64,000 nt of DNA from Trebonia sp963737285 (GTDB lineage: Bacteria > Actinomycetota > Actinomycetes > Streptosporangiales > Streptosporangiaceae). The translations under genes and the position numbers were made by a program. Below are positions 9,164 through 18,234 of this stretch, piece after piece; the stretch's first letter is position 1; every line of letters starts with the position of its first letter. The notes under the pieces were generated by a model, which was not told where the DNA came from, ran no database searches, and saw nothing but the letters and a program-made list of their open reading frames with translations. The stretch lies in contig CAVTRT010000003.1 of NCBI GenBank assembly GCA_963737285.1, positions 806,001-870,000 of the forward strand, in the 5' to 3' direction.

Positions 9164-11221
9164 TCAGGAGGTGGCGACGTCGTCGTACTTGGTGAAGGTG
9201 GCGTTGCCGGGGTGGTTGTCGTCCCGGTTGGTGAGGGTGATGGTGTAGGAGTGGCCGGCGGTGATGGAAGCGGTGACCTGCTTCCAGCCGGAGCTGGCGA
9301 CGCAGGTCTTGGGTAGGACGGTGGTGGTCTGCCCGGTGGTGTTGTCCTTCAAGGTCGCGGTGGCCCAGTCGTGGTTGACGGTGTCGGGGCAGGTGACGTT
9401 GTACCAGAACGACAGGGTGTGACCGCTGCCCGCAGGCGCAGTGAAGCTCTGCGTGGTCGATGAGGTTCCGTTGGTCGGGCTGGTCGAGCCGAGCATCGCC
9501 GCGTACTGGCCGCTGTGCGGACTGCTGGTGGTGACCGAGCAGGCCGCTGCCTGCCCACCGCAGGTCCAGTCCGTCAGGTTGCCGGTCTCGAAGCCGCCAT
9601 TGACGATCACATTGGTGTTGGAGGTCACGGTGAGGGTGTAACTGGTGGTGTGAGTGTTGCTGGTTCCGGTTCCAGTGATCGTGATCGGGTAGCTGCCGTT
9701 CGGCGTGGTCGTGCTGGTGGACAGGGTAAGGGTGGCGGAGCCGCCGGCAGTGACCGAAGCCGGGCTGAAGGTAGCGGTCACGCCCGCGGGCAGGCCGGAG
9801 GCCGTCAGGTTCACCGCCTCGGTGTCACCGCCGTGCGCGGTGGTGCTCACGGTCGTGGTGGCCGGGTTGCCCGCGACGACAGTCCCGGATGCCGGGCTGG
9901 CGGACAGGGCGAAGTCGGTGAGCGGGACCACCGTCGCGTAGATCTCGGAGGTCGAGCCGCCATTGATGGCGCTGCCCCAGCTGAGCGCGATCTGGTTGCT
10001 GGGCATGAGGGCCATGCCGAAGGTGTCGCCGGGCCAGACCGAGGAGTTGCCGTAGGCGGTGCTGATCTGCTCGGGAGTGCCCACCATGCCGGTCGCGGTG
10101 GTGAAAGTCTGCAGGTAGGTCGCGTATCCCTGGGATGGCGCGTCGGTCTGCCAGGCGACGTAGGCGGTGCCGGCGGCGCCGCCGATCACCTCTACGTCGT
10201 GTATTGCGCTGTCGGTGTCGGGCGTCACGCGCACCGGGGTGGACCAGGTGTTCCCGCCGTCACTGGAATAGCTCAGGTATCCGATGTCCCCCGCGGAGGC
10301 CTGAGTGTCCCAGGTGGCGTACAGCGTGCCCCCGGAGTCGATGGCGAGGTCCCCGTCAATCCACCAGGTGGACAGCGCTATGGAGCCGCAGGACGGGCAG
10401 AGTTGCTGCGGTGCCGAGGACCAGGTGTTCCCACCGTCGGCGGAGTCGGTGAAATACTCATAGCCGGGAGACAGCGCATAGGTGTTCGGGTCGGTCTGAT
10501 GTCCCCAGTACAGCGCGTCGACCGTGCCAGATGGGGCGACCAAGACCGGGGCGCTGAAGCCGCCCATGATCGGGTAGCCCGGCCCGATCGGGGTGATCGG
10601 CCCGAACGTCTTCCCGCCGTCGGTGGATTTCTGCACCACCGAGTTCAGGTCCCCGGCCGAATACGCGCATGAGCCGGACGAGTAGCACTGTATTTGCACC
10701 TTGGACGCGTCCGGGCCGTAGTCCCAGGTGACATAGACGGTGCCGTCTGGGGCGACCGCGATGAAGTCCCGGTCGCCGTAGTTCCCGGTGGCCGGCGGCA
10801 GCAGATTGGTTGTCTGCGTGAACGTCGCGCCCTGGTCGAACGACGCGGATACCACCGGGTAGTAGTAACCGCCACCCTGAACCATGTACGCCGCGTACAC
10901 GATGCCGGTCGGACCGACCGCGATCGATGGATCCCATCCGCCGCCCGATCCCGGCATCTCTATCGGGCTGCTGTAGGTGGCACCGCCGTTCGTGGAGCGG
11001 GCAAAGCCGATCCCGCCGCACCCGATCCATAGCTGGTAGATGTTTCCCGGCGGCGCGGTCGCCTCCTCAACCTCGGCATTCTGCCCGCCGCAGTTCCCGC
11101 TGACGTTGACGATGGGAGCCACGGCGACCGCCGCGGGAACCGCGACGGTCGCAAGGCCGAGCAAATTAAGCAGCACAACGGCCGCGGCGCACGTTACAGC
11201 CTTCGGACTCGGCAAGCGCAT
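9164..11221 (-). CDS. Secreted BNR/Asp-box protein with C-terminal carbohydrate-binding-like domain
   Basis: The product has 685 residues. A signal peptide covers about residues 1-34. A beta-propeller with Asp boxes follows: STNGGATYSS at 76, STDGGKTFGP at 199, SADGGNTWSS at 260 and SSDGGNTWST at 319, plus a degenerate one at 127. Residues of about 435-530 form a Ser/Thr-rich immunoglobulin-like region (FALSASPASGTVVAGN). Residues of about 535-685 open with NVIVNGGFETGNLTDWTCGG, typical of jelly-roll carbohydrate-binding modules. Such proteins are sialidase-like or exo-glycosidase-like, but the sialidase RIP motif is not visible, so glycan binding is safer than hydrolysis. The gene stands alone. 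Confidence 0.8.
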   Translation of the reverse strand: MRLPSPKAVTCAAAVVLLNLLGLATVAVPAAVAVAPIVNVSGNCGGQNAEVEEATAPPGNIYQLWIGCGGIGFARSTNGGATYSSPIEMPGSGGGWDPSIAVGPTGIVYAAYMVQGGGYYYPVVSASFDQGATFTQTTNLLPPATGNYGDRDFIAVAPDGTVYVTWDYGPDASKVQIQCYSSGSCAYSAGDLNSVVQKSTDGGKTFGPITPIGPGYPIMGGFSAPVLVAPSGTVDALYWGHQTDPNTYALSPGYEYFTDSADGGNTWSSAPQQLCPSCGSIALSTWWIDGDLAIDSGGTLYATWDTQASAGDIGYLSYSSDGGNTWSTPVRVTPDTDSAIHDVEVIGGAAGTAYVAWQTDAPSQGYATYLQTFTTATGMVGTPEQISTAYGNSSVWPGDTFGMALMPSNQIALSWGSAINGGSTSEIYATVVPLTDFALSASPASGTVVAGNPATTTVSTTAHGGDTEAVNLTASGLPAGVTATFSPASVTAGGSATLTLSTSTTTPNGSYPITITGTGTSNTHTTSYTLTVTSNTNVIVNGGFETGNLTDWTCGGQAAACSVTTSSPHSGQYAAMLGSTSPTNGTSSTTQSFTAPAGSGHTLSFWYNVTCPDTVNHDWATATLKDNTTGQTTTVLPKTCVASSGWKQVTASITAGHSYTITLTNRDDNHPGNATFTKYDDVATS

Positions 11222-11664
11222 GAGAACGGGTCCTTCCCCTGTGGGGCGTAGCCTCCACGGTGACCGCGGGAAGTATCCAGCCGTGAGAGCGTCTTACGGA
11301 TCAGAACTCACAATAGAGGGACTAAGGTCACCAAACAATAGGGGACCAACCTGGATCTTTCGTGATCTTGGATGGGTGGCTTAAGACTGCGGCTTGGGCG
11401 CGTTTTGCGCTTGCCGATGATCCCGCTGCCCTTTACTTCCGGGACTTCTGTGACCGCATGTCCGGTTTCTAGCTCTGTGTTACAGGCCTGTCACGATCAG
11501 GACTCGCAGTTAGGCACGGCCGTGAATGCAACGAGGCCCCTCGCTATGACTTCGGGTGTCGAATCCACAGTCAGCAGCAACAGGAGCCTCGTTGGCTACG
11601 AATTTCGCCGTGCCCGTGCCCCGGAGCTCTGCTCAGCTCTGCCCCGCCGCCGAACTCGCGTCCC
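11222..11664. other. Intergenic region without a recognised gene
   Basis: The upstream region of the BNR gene is at the left side. No open frame here has convincing coding character on either strand and no repeat was seen. Confidence 0.5.
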
Positions 11665-11784
11665 TCGCACCGGATCGGCCAGCACCACTGCGTGAACGTC
11701 CACCATCTCGTCGCCGAGGGAACAATCGAAGACCGCATAGCCGAACTGCTCGCCCGCAAGCGCGGCTCACCGAGGCCGTCGTGA
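11665..11784 (+). pseudogene. C-terminal remnant of an SNF2-family helicase
   Basis: One frame reads HRIGQHHCVNVHHLVAEGTI then EDRIAELLARKR, followed by a shift and a stop at 11782. The end of SNF2/RapA helicases has exactly this pattern: motif VI HRIGQ followed by VxVHxLVAxGTIEDRI. After KR the usual LTEAVV continues in the next frame, so the fragment itself carries a frameshift. About 40 codons survive of a protein that is normally several hundred residues long. Confidence 0.7.
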
Positions 11785-11964
11785 GGTGCGCAAGCGTCGC
11801 GGTCTCGCCGTCGGTGACCTGCAGGCCGGTTCCGAACGATCACCGACCCCGGCGCGGCGCGCAGGCGCATGACGCTCCCGGCCATGCGGGCCTGATTCGC
11901 GCCTCCGCTGCCGGGGTCGGTCAAAGTGGCGATCCGGTCGTGAGGTCATAGGCTCCCGTGCTGG

Positions 11965-12673
11965 TCAGGCGTTGCGATGAGAGGTGAGCAGGCGCGCTGG
12001 GAGAGACATCTCTACTGCCGTGCCATCAGCCTGGGTGACATGGTGAACAGTTGCGCCAGGTACCCGGGCCACGACTTCGGTCAGTTGTTCGTCTGTGAAG
12101 AGAGCCGCAGCACCGTCATCGATTGCCCAGCCAGCAGGCAGGGCGCCGACGGCGACGGCCGTGCGATAGGCAGGACGTCGCTCGCCTTCGCTGTCATAAT
12201 GCGGGCATAGGCTCCCTTGGAGAAATCCTAGTCCGTCTTTCAAGGGCGCTAGTGAGCCGAACGAGTCGGTAAGGCATGATTCCAGCCAGCAGGCCGCCCC
12301 TGCGCTCAGCCCACACAAAAGTGTTCCCGCTTCGTATGCCTCGCGGAGAATTTGGTTCGAGTCCGTGGAGCCGCCAGACCGCGAGCAGATTGGCTGTGTT
12401 CCCGCCGCCGACGTAGATGATGTCCTGCGCGAGCACATTCGATCGCAGATCACGTTTATCTCGCCGGAAGAGCTCCAGGCCTGTCGGCTCGCAATCATGG
12501 TGGTTGAAGGCTGCATAGAAACGCTCGATGTAGCCCCGAGAGTCACCGCTCGCGGTTGGGATGAAGCAGACCCGAGGACGAGGCCGCTGCACCGACGCGA
12601 GCACGAAGTCGTCCAACACAGTGTCCGGATCGTCGGAAAACCCGCCACCAAGCAAAGCGATTCTTCGAGTCAT
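11965..12673 (-). CDS. Peptidase E (family S51), frameshifted
   Basis: The N-terminal half starts MTRRIALLGGGFSDDPDTVL and reaches IIYVGGGNTANLLAVWRLHG. One base is lost or gained near 12360 and the sequence continues in the next frame as SNQILREAYEAGTLLCGLSA with the nucleophile Ser in GLSAG (about residue 127), then CPHYDSE carrying the probable catalytic His. The rebuilt protein is about 236 residues, the normal family size. S51 enzymes are cytoplasmic dipeptidases or glutamine-amidotransferase-like hydrolases, often specific for N-terminal Asp. It is either an assembly error or a recent pseudogene. Confidence 0.75.
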
Positions 12674-12729
12674 GTTATCCCTTCATAGCTTCTTCGTCTG
12701 GGGTAGAGGCAGCCTGTGACGTGTTTCTC

Positions 12730-13156
12730 CGCCGGATCCGTGACATCTCCGAGGCCAGCAGCAGAGCTGCGGGTATTGACGCGAGCAGCAGTGCTGGCGC
12801 CCTCGATCATGCCGGTGGCGATCGGCCAGCCCTTTTCGAGTGCCTTGTCGTAGCGCACGTGCTTGTGGTTATTGCTGAGGTAGGTGACGGCCTTGTCCGT
12901 GTTGGTGAGGTCGAGGTGGCGGGTGCGGAGGCTGGAGCGGGCCTTCGCGGCGATGGAGGGCGAGGGTGGCGGCGACGGCTTTCGCACGGACGCGCAGCAG
13001 TTGCCCGTCGGCCCACTGGCCTGCCGCGACGGGGTCGCCGGGGTGGAGGGCGGCGGCCTTGTCGAGGTAGCCGCTGACGTGGATGTAATCGATCAGGACC
13101 GGCACCCATTCATCGCGGGCCTTCGGGCCGGGGTGCGCCGGCACGTCCCACGGCAA
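12730..13156 (-). pseudogene. Transposase remnant, probably ISKra4-like
   Basis: The fragment is split across two frames. The upstream part reads ARDEWVPVLIDYIHVSGYLD, matching the catalytic-core style of ISKra4-type transposases. The downstream part, one frame over, reads VTYLSNNHKHVRYDKALEKG and WPIATGMIEGA, which corresponds to the conserved 'NN..Y.RYD.. .G.PIATGVIEGACRHLVKDR' block. The block then degenerates. No terminal inverted repeats or flanking duplication are visible, so this is an old, inactive copy. Confidence 0.7.
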
Positions 13157-13416
13157 TGGCCCGCCGGGGTGATCCGGCGTTCACCGGTTCCCTGGAGTCG
13201 GCCTCATTGGGCCCTTTGCCGCCCGGTGGCGACGGACGGCAGTCTTTCTCGCGTCAGCGATGACCCGGGTGCTCAGGTCTACCTGCACTACGATCCCTAA
13301 ATCGCCGGTCCGGTGGGGACGATGAAGCGGTGCAGCAGCTGCAATGCGTGGTCGCATTGCTGGCCTGCCTGCCAGAACAGTGGTCACGCTAGACGGCTGA
13401 GGGGGTTATTTCTTGG

Positions 13417-13809
13417 TCAGTAAACGCTTCCACTTTCGTCGGTGATGCTAATGCCCTGCCAGAAGTTAATTTTGATGCCCGCCGATCTGCGTGGTGCGAT
13501 GACGGTCTGTGAACCACCGGAGGATGACGATACCCCCACCGGGTCGTTGCTGAGATTGGTGACGTCCACGCAGTCGGCACCCGACGGTACCGAGCTCTCC
13601 TGCGTGGTGCCCGGCGGGGCGTCCACGAAGTCGTCGGTGAAGACACCGTCGGGGACACCGGTGCATCCCGGGTCCGGGTAGAACGTGCCGATGACCGTGC
13701 CGGTGTCGTTGGCGAGCGGTGCGGCGACGGCCGCCGTACCGGCAATGGAGAACATTGCCGCGCCGAGCAGCAGCCCCGCGAACACCGCACCTGACCGTAT
13801 TAGGCGCAC
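13417..13809 (-). CDS. Small secreted protein of unknown function
   Basis: The 130-residue product starts at the GTG at 13809, with GGAGAG 5 bases upstream. A signal peptide follows directly (RLIRSGAVFAGLLLGAAMFS, cleavage probably after AAVA). The mature part of about 95 residues is Gly/Ser/Thr-rich and acidic with two Cys (DPGCTGVPDG and GADCVDVTN), which may form a disulfide. It ends INFWQGISITDESGSVY. No family recognised. The gene stands alone. Confidence 0.7.
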   Translation of the reverse strand: MRLIRSGAVFAGLLLGAAMFSIAGTAAVAAPLANDTGTVIGTFYPDPGCTGVPDGVFTDDFVDAPPGTTQESSVPSGADCVDVTNLSNDPVGVSSSSGGSQTVIAPRRSAGIKINFWQGISITDESGSVY

Positions 13810-14118
13810 GGCCTCTCCAATCGTTGGGCAGGAACGTACCCGGCTCTGCCAGACTCCGGTGTGACAGGTTCTACCCCACCCGGCCGCCGTCCTCACCATC
13901 CCCTGGTCTCCTGCCCGTCACCAGCCAGGGCCTGAGACGTTTCCACCACAGGCGGGGAGCAGCCCACCCGCACCTGCCGAAAATTTCACGCGAACGCGAC
14001 GAGTCGCGGACTTCACGCCCGCCGTCAGCGAGCCGGAGGACATCACCGCCCGCCCGCCCGCCGCAGAACGCAGGTCGTGGGCGTCAGCATGCCTGCGGCC
14101 AGGCACAACGGCGTCCCG
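13810..14118. other. Intergenic region, nothing recognised
   Basis: This short stretch lies between a minus-strand secreted protein gene and the 3' end of the hydrolase gene. No coding frame, repeat or hairpin stood out. Confidence 0.4.
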
Positions 14119-15060
14119 TCAGCGGGACGAGGCACGTGCCTGGCCGGCGAGCTGGCGGACCTCTTTGGCGATGGCTGGCCACAGGGGCGCGGGAAGGTCG
14201 TGGCCGACACCCGGGAGGACCACCAGGCGGGCGCCGTCAACGGCCTTCGCGATGGCGCGGGCAGCGCTGACGCGCAGGATGGGGTCGTGATCGCCGTGCA
14301 GGACGAGCACGGGCTTGCGCAGTTCGCGTAGCTTCGGGCCGTGCCACTGAGCGCCGGCTTGCCTGCTTTGCGCCCTGGTGTCCCGGGGGCCGCTGTCGAC
14401 TTCGCGTTCGATCCACTCCCGCGCGGCGTCCTCGTCGAAAGGGTAGGCGGGAGAGGCGACTTCGCGGGCGAGCATGAGCGAAAGCTGGATGTCGCCATCC
14501 CTGCCTTCGGGGAACCTGGCCCGGGCGAGCCTGGCCAGCAGGCCGAAGCGTATGTACCGTCCCAGCCTGATCCCGGACACGTCGCTGGGCACGGCCGCTG
14601 CCGACACGACGCTGAGGACCCGGTCGGGGTGGCGGAGCGCGATGCGCTGGGCGATCACCCCGCCAAGCGAGGCACCGAAGATGTGCGCCTTCTCCCAGCC
14701 GAGCGCGTCCAGCACGGCGACCGCGTCGTCGGTCATGTCCTCGGAGGAGTAGGCGCTCCGCCTGCGGGCCACTGCGGCGAACGGGTTGCTGCCACCGGTG
14801 TCGGGCAGCCGGGTTGACTGCCCGGCGTCCCGCTGGTCGTAGCGGGCCACCGCGAACCCCTGGCCGGCGAACTCCTGGCACAGCCCGGCCGGCCACCAGA
14901 ACCTGGAGACGGCCAGGCCCATGACAAGCAGCAGCGGGTCACCTTCCGCGCTGGCCAGCCTGTCGTAGGCGATCTCCACCGGGCCATTGCTCGCGTACTG
15001 CGCCGGCGTCCACGTGCTGGCCCACGGGCCGGCTTCGGCTGCACCGGTGATCTCTGCCAT
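14119..15060 (-). CDS. Alpha/beta hydrolase
   Basis: The 313-residue product has the alpha/beta hydrolase fold. The oxyanion region is LLLVMGLAVSRFWWP, the nucleophile elbow is FGASLGGVIA with Ser131, the acid is in VLVLHGDHDPIL (Asp259) and the base is His287 in LPGVGHDLP. Segments such as ARYDQRDAGQSTRL are typical of the actinobacterial epoxide-hydrolase/esterase branch. It starts 85 bases from a divergent TetR gene. The region between them holds a perfect palindrome, so it is likely controlled by that TetR. The substrate is unknown. Confidence 0.9.
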   Translation of the reverse strand: MAEITGAAEAGPWASTWTPAQYASNGPVEIAYDRLASAEGDPLLLVMGLAVSRFWWPAGLCQEFAGQGFAVARYDQRDAGQSTRLPDTGGSNPFAAVARRRSAYSSEDMTDDAVAVLDALGWEKAHIFGASLGGVIAQRIALRHPDRVLSVVSAAAVPSDVSGIRLGRYIRFGLLARLARARFPEGRDGDIQLSLMLAREVASPAYPFDEDAAREWIEREVDSGPRDTRAQSRQAGAQWHGPKLRELRKPVLVLHGDHDPILRVSAARAIAKAVDGARLVVLPGVGHDLPAPLWPAIAKEVRQLAGQARASSR

Positions 15061-15086
15061 CTCTGCTCCTGGCCTGCCTCGTCACA

Positions 15087-15113
15087 GATACTGCGATCAA
15101 TGTTCGCAGTATC
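15087..15113. promoter_or_regulatory. TetR-type operator palindrome
   Basis: GATACTGCG at 15087-15095 is perfectly mirrored by CGCAGTATC at 15105-15113 with a 9-base spacer. It lies between the divergent hydrolase and TetR genes. TGTTCGCA at 15101-15108 recurs at 15138-15145 just before the TetR start codon and may be a second half-site. This suits autoregulation plus control of the hydrolase. Confidence 0.65.
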
Positions 15114-15145
15114 AGCAGCCTAACTTACTGAGTACAGTGTTCGCA

Positions 15146-15910
15146 ATGACGAGGGAGCTGAAGACCAGCGCAAGCGGGGCGAGCATCTGGATGCGCCCGG
15201 AGCGCTCGGCCCGCGGGCCGGCCCCGGAACACAGCCGGGCGCAGATCGCGTCGGCTGCCGTCACGCTGGCCGACGCCAGCGGCCTCGCCGCCGTGACCAT
15301 GCGCTCTGCCGCGGCGGCCATCGGCGCCGGTCCCGCCTCGCTGTACCGCTACGTGGCCACCCGCGACGAGCTTGTGGAGCTCATGGCCGACCAGGTCTAC
15401 GGCGAATTCTCATACCGCGAGCCCGGCTCGGGGCATCCAGTCGCTGACCTGCTCAGGCTCGCTCAGCAGGGCCGTGCCATGTACCACAGGCACCCATGGC
15501 TGATCGACCTCCCCGCCACCGGGAACCTTCCCGGGCCAAACGCGGTCGCCTTCATCGAGCACGCGCTAGCCGCGCTGGCCAAAGCAGACCTGACTGGACC
15601 GGCCAAGCTGGAGACGATAGGCCTGTTCTCCGGTGTCGTGCGGCTGTTTGCGCAGACCGAGATCAGCCAGCAGCGAGCCGGGCAGGACACCAGCCAGTGG
15701 CAGGCGCCGCTGGCGGGCTACCTCGCGCAGGTCGCAGCAGGCGGCCAGCACCAGCACCTGGCGGCCGCCCTCGCGCACCAGCCCTCCCACGGCGACGCCG
15801 GCCAGCAGCAACAGCCCCTGTTCGACCACGCGATGACCCGCATCCTGACCGGCCTGCTCCCGCCCGCCAGCCCGGGCGGCCAGCCTTGCCAGCCCGGCCA
15901 GGTGCGCTAG
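15146..15910 (+). CDS. TetR-family transcriptional regulator
   Basis: The product has 254 residues. The DNA-binding domain is at about 30-80: RAQIASAAVTLADASGLAAV and TMRSAAAAIGAGPASLYRYV. The C-terminal ligand-binding region (about 95-230) resembles the TetR_C_11 type, followed by a Gln/Pro-rich tail. It is divergent from the alpha/beta hydrolase gene with a palindrome between, the usual arrangement for a repressor and its target. The start at 15146 is used because upstream in-frame codons run across the operator. Confidence 0.88.
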   Translation: MTRELKTSASGASIWMRPERSARGPAPEHSRAQIASAAVTLADASGLAAVTMRSAAAAIGAGPASLYRYVATRDELVELMADQVYGEFSYREPGSGHPVADLLRLAQQGRAMYHRHPWLIDLPATGNLPGPNAVAFIEHALAALAKADLTGPAKLETIGLFSGVVRLFAQTEISQQRAGQDTSQWQAPLAGYLAQVAAGGQHQHLAAALAHQPSHGDAGQQQQPLFDHAMTRILTGLLPPASPGGQPCQPGQVR

Positions 15911-16225
15911 CTGGCGCGTGCGCCGCTGGTCCCATCCCCGCTCACGGCCGGTCAGGCCAGCGCGGAGGCTGGCCAGTTGATCGCCGGGTTCTGGGTCTGC
16001 AGGCACGATGAGGGGGCGAAGCTCGCCGAGTCCCTCGCTGGCGACCCCATGCCAGCAGGGCGCGGATGCGGTCTTCCCCTGCCGGGTACTGCCGCCTGAT
16101 GGCGTCGGCCAGCCGGGCCTCCGCGACTTCCTCGCGCTGGGAGGCGGCCTCAGCGGCGGCGGTGAGGCCCGGGCGGACACCGACAGGTCCTGCCACGCCG
16201 GGGTCGATCGTTTGGGCGAGGGCCG
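15911..16225. other. Intergenic region with a minus-strand coding remnant
   Basis: On the minus strand, just after the VOC gene, an open stretch reads LTAAAEAASQREEVAEARLA then DAIRRQYPAGEDRIRALLAW. One frame over it continues as HGVASEGLGELRPLIVPADP. The composition is protein-like, but the second frame runs antisense into the TetR gene without a stop. This is probably a frameshifted gene remnant of unknown family. Confidence 0.4.
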
Positions 16226-16606
16226 TCAGAGTGCGTCGAGGCGGCGCTTGAGCAGGCAGAACTCGTTGCCTTCTGGATCGGCGAGGACGTGCCAGGACGC
16301 CTCCGCCGGCTGACCGATGTCGACAAGCTCGGCCCCGGCGGCCAAGAGGCGCTCGAGCTCGGCGTGCTGATCGCGGTCGGTGGGGTTGACATCGATGTGC
16401 AGCCGGGCATGCCCGTTCTTCGGCTCGTCGTCGCGGATGAGGATGATCGTCGGCTGCGGGCCGCCGAAGCCTTCGCGCGGGCCTATCTCGATGAGGACCT
16501 CCTCTTCGCGATCGAGCTCTGTGAAGTCCAGGACCTCGCACCAGAACCGCGCCAGCACCTCGGGGTCGCGGCACTTGAGCACGAGCTCACTGATACGGCA
16601 TGCCAT
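16226..16606 (-). CDS. VOC/glyoxalase-superfamily protein
   Basis: This 126-residue single VOC module has the two beta-alpha-beta-beta-beta halves. The first half is ISELVLKCRDPEVLARFWCE with VLDFTELDREEEVLIEIG. The second is HARLHIDVNPTDRDQHAELE with WHVLADPEGNEFCLLKR. The 'DPEGNEFCLL' ending is typical of the actinobacterial glyoxalase/bleomycin-resistance-like group. No operon partner is intact. Confidence 0.85.
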   Translation of the reverse strand: MACRISELVLKCRDPEVLARFWCEVLDFTELDREEEVLIEIGPREGFGGPQPTIILIRDDEPKNGHARLHIDVNPTDRDQHAELERLLAAGAELVDIGQPAEASWHVLADPEGNEFCLLKRRLDAL

Positions 16607-16879
16607 TGACGAAACCTACTCTCAGCACGGGAACTGCCGGGACGGCCGCGCGCGGATCTCATGGGCTCCCTGCAGTGAGACCAGCTGGCGACCATACCAG
16701 GCGAGGCGAGCGGGGTCGAATTGATTTGGGTGCAGCCCTTCTGAAGGGATTTCTGACCTGGAGCCTTGCCTGATTTCCGGTTGATCGATGCCGCCTCACC
16801 GCCCGGCCGGACGGCTGGCTCGGCCCAAGATCATCTGGCTGCGCTGGAGTCGCCGTCTCCAGCGCTGTCGGGCACGAAC
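16607..16879. other. Intergenic region with a short minus-strand gene tail
   Basis: At about 16625-16735 on the minus strand a frame reads QFDPARLAWYGRQLVSLQGA then HEIRARPSRQFPC and a stop. It looks like the C-terminal end of a lost gene. No family was recognised and no start is present. Confidence 0.3.
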
Positions 16880-17106
16880 TCAATCGGACGGGTGCCCGGG
16901 GGACCACATGCCGAACCACTGCTCGGCGCCGTAGGCTTCGAACCGCTCTACCTCGGTGAACCCCAGCTTCGCCGCGAGGCGCATCGAGCGGCGTTGGCGG
17001 TCTGGGTAAAGAGCACCACCGGCTCGCCGGGAAGCTCGTCGGCGAGCACGAGCCTGTCGGTCCTGATCGGGGCAGGCGGCCAGGCGACGGGTCCCAGCTC
17101 AGTCAT
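16880..17106 (-). pseudogene. GNAT acetyltransferase remnant, deleted and frameshifted
   Basis: The start MTELGPVAWPPAPIRTDRLV is a typical GNAT N-terminus. It is joined after a few residues to the usual C-terminal block TQTANA, then one frame over SMRLAAKLGFTEVERFEAYG and AEQWFGMWSPGHPSD. The central acetyl-CoA-binding part is missing, so about 100 codons were deleted, and a base is lost near the TANA segment. Confidence 0.7.
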
Positions 17107-17353
17107 AGCGGGCAATCTATCGCACGCCCGCCGGGCAGGAGCCTGCTCCTGCCCGGTACCGCGACGGTCGTCGGCGGGCTACCTCAGGTAGTGAGCCAGG
17201 GGTGGAACACCGGCGTGGCAGACATCGCGACCGCTCACGCGCGGATGAGTGCACGCCCAAAAATGTTTGAATCCGGGGATGGACGTTGACCCGGCATCGT
17301 CGAATGATTACTCTATGTGATTGAAAACTTTCCTAGAGTCAAGGAGGATTTCC

Positions 17354-17839
17354 TTGCGACATTCCGTCAAGACCACCATCGGTGTCCTCGCCGCGGCCCT
17401 GGCCGCCGCTGCCTGCACCGCCGCCGCTCCGGCGCCCACCAGTGCCCACCACGCCGCAGTCACCCGGACGGTCGCGGACGCGAGCGACCCGGCGTACTTC
17501 GAGATGACTGACATCACCGGGGCAAGGTTCGTGGTGAAGATGACCGACCCCGAGGACATCGCGCACGCCCGCGCCCTGCTCGACGGCACGACCGACGACA
17601 TGCCGCACGTGATGGGCCGCATCGTGCCAAGCCCGGCACCGTACAACCCGGCGTGGAGCTTCTCCATCGAGCCGCGGAGCGTTACGTTCTTCGACGTCGC
17701 GATCGAGGTCTGCGACGCGACCATCCCCTACGTCGAGGACCACCTCGACGAGGCGGGCGGCCCGTTCCTGCCCGGACGCTACTGGTGCGACTGGACCTCG
17801 CGACTGGTGCGCGAGATCCGGGCTCCAGGTAGCAGCTGA
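17354..17839 (+). CDS. Exported BP74-like lipoprotein
   Basis: The product has 161 residues. AAGGAGG at 17341-17347 sits 6 bases before the TTG at 17354, which decides this start. The signal sequence ends in LAAAAC, a lipobox. The mature domain reads AYFEMTDITGARFVVKMTDP, IAHARALLDGTTDDMPHVMG, WSFSIEPRSVTFFDVAIEVC and FLPGRYWCDWTSRLVREI. This matches my memory of the N-terminal domain of BP74/calmodulin-binding-like proteins, also found in streptomycetes and often annotated that way. The bacterial role is unknown. It stands alone. Confidence 0.75.
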   Translation: MRHSVKTTIGVLAAALAAAACTAAAPAPTSAHHAAVTRTVADASDPAYFEMTDITGARFVVKMTDPEDIAHARALLDGTTDDMPHVMGRIVPSPAPYNPAWSFSIEPRSVTFFDVAIEVCDATIPYVEDHLDEAGGPFLPGRYWCDWTSRLVREIRAPGSS

Positions 17840-18234
17840 GTCCTGCGGGGCGCCAGAACCGGGCCTATGGCCTCTGACCTGCACCGCCCTGGACCAGTGA
17901 CCAGTTATGCCGGCACTGGCAGCCAGCCTGGGCTGGCAACTCGGGACCGATGAGCGGTTCCCGCCGCCGGGCAGGAACTGTCGCGCGAGACACAGACGGC
18001 CTCGGTGCCAGGCCTGCCTTGCGGCCTGGCACCCCCCGTGCGAGGGCGGCCGGCTACCGGCTGCCGGCTGGCGGTGCTGCTGATCGCCGCGATCATCTGG
18101 CTGGTCCACCGTGAGGTCGCGTGAGGTCAGCACCCGCGCTGTGGTCGGTGCCGCCGGGCCACACTGGCGGCCTCGCCGTCAGCAATTCCTGTCATACCGA
18201 AGCCAACCGCGTCAGCCCGGCGCGACAATAAGGT
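17840..18234. other. Intergenic region with a membrane-helix remnant
   Basis: Just before 18124 one plus-strand frame reads CRLAVLLIAAIIWLVHREVA and a stop, like the end of a lost membrane protein. Nothing else in this stretch looks coding. Confidence 0.35.

Noticed and set aside
12350..12370. tRNA-like T-arm sequence GGTTCGAGTCC
   Set aside because: It lies inside the peptidase E gene and no acceptor, D or anticodon stem can be drawn around it.
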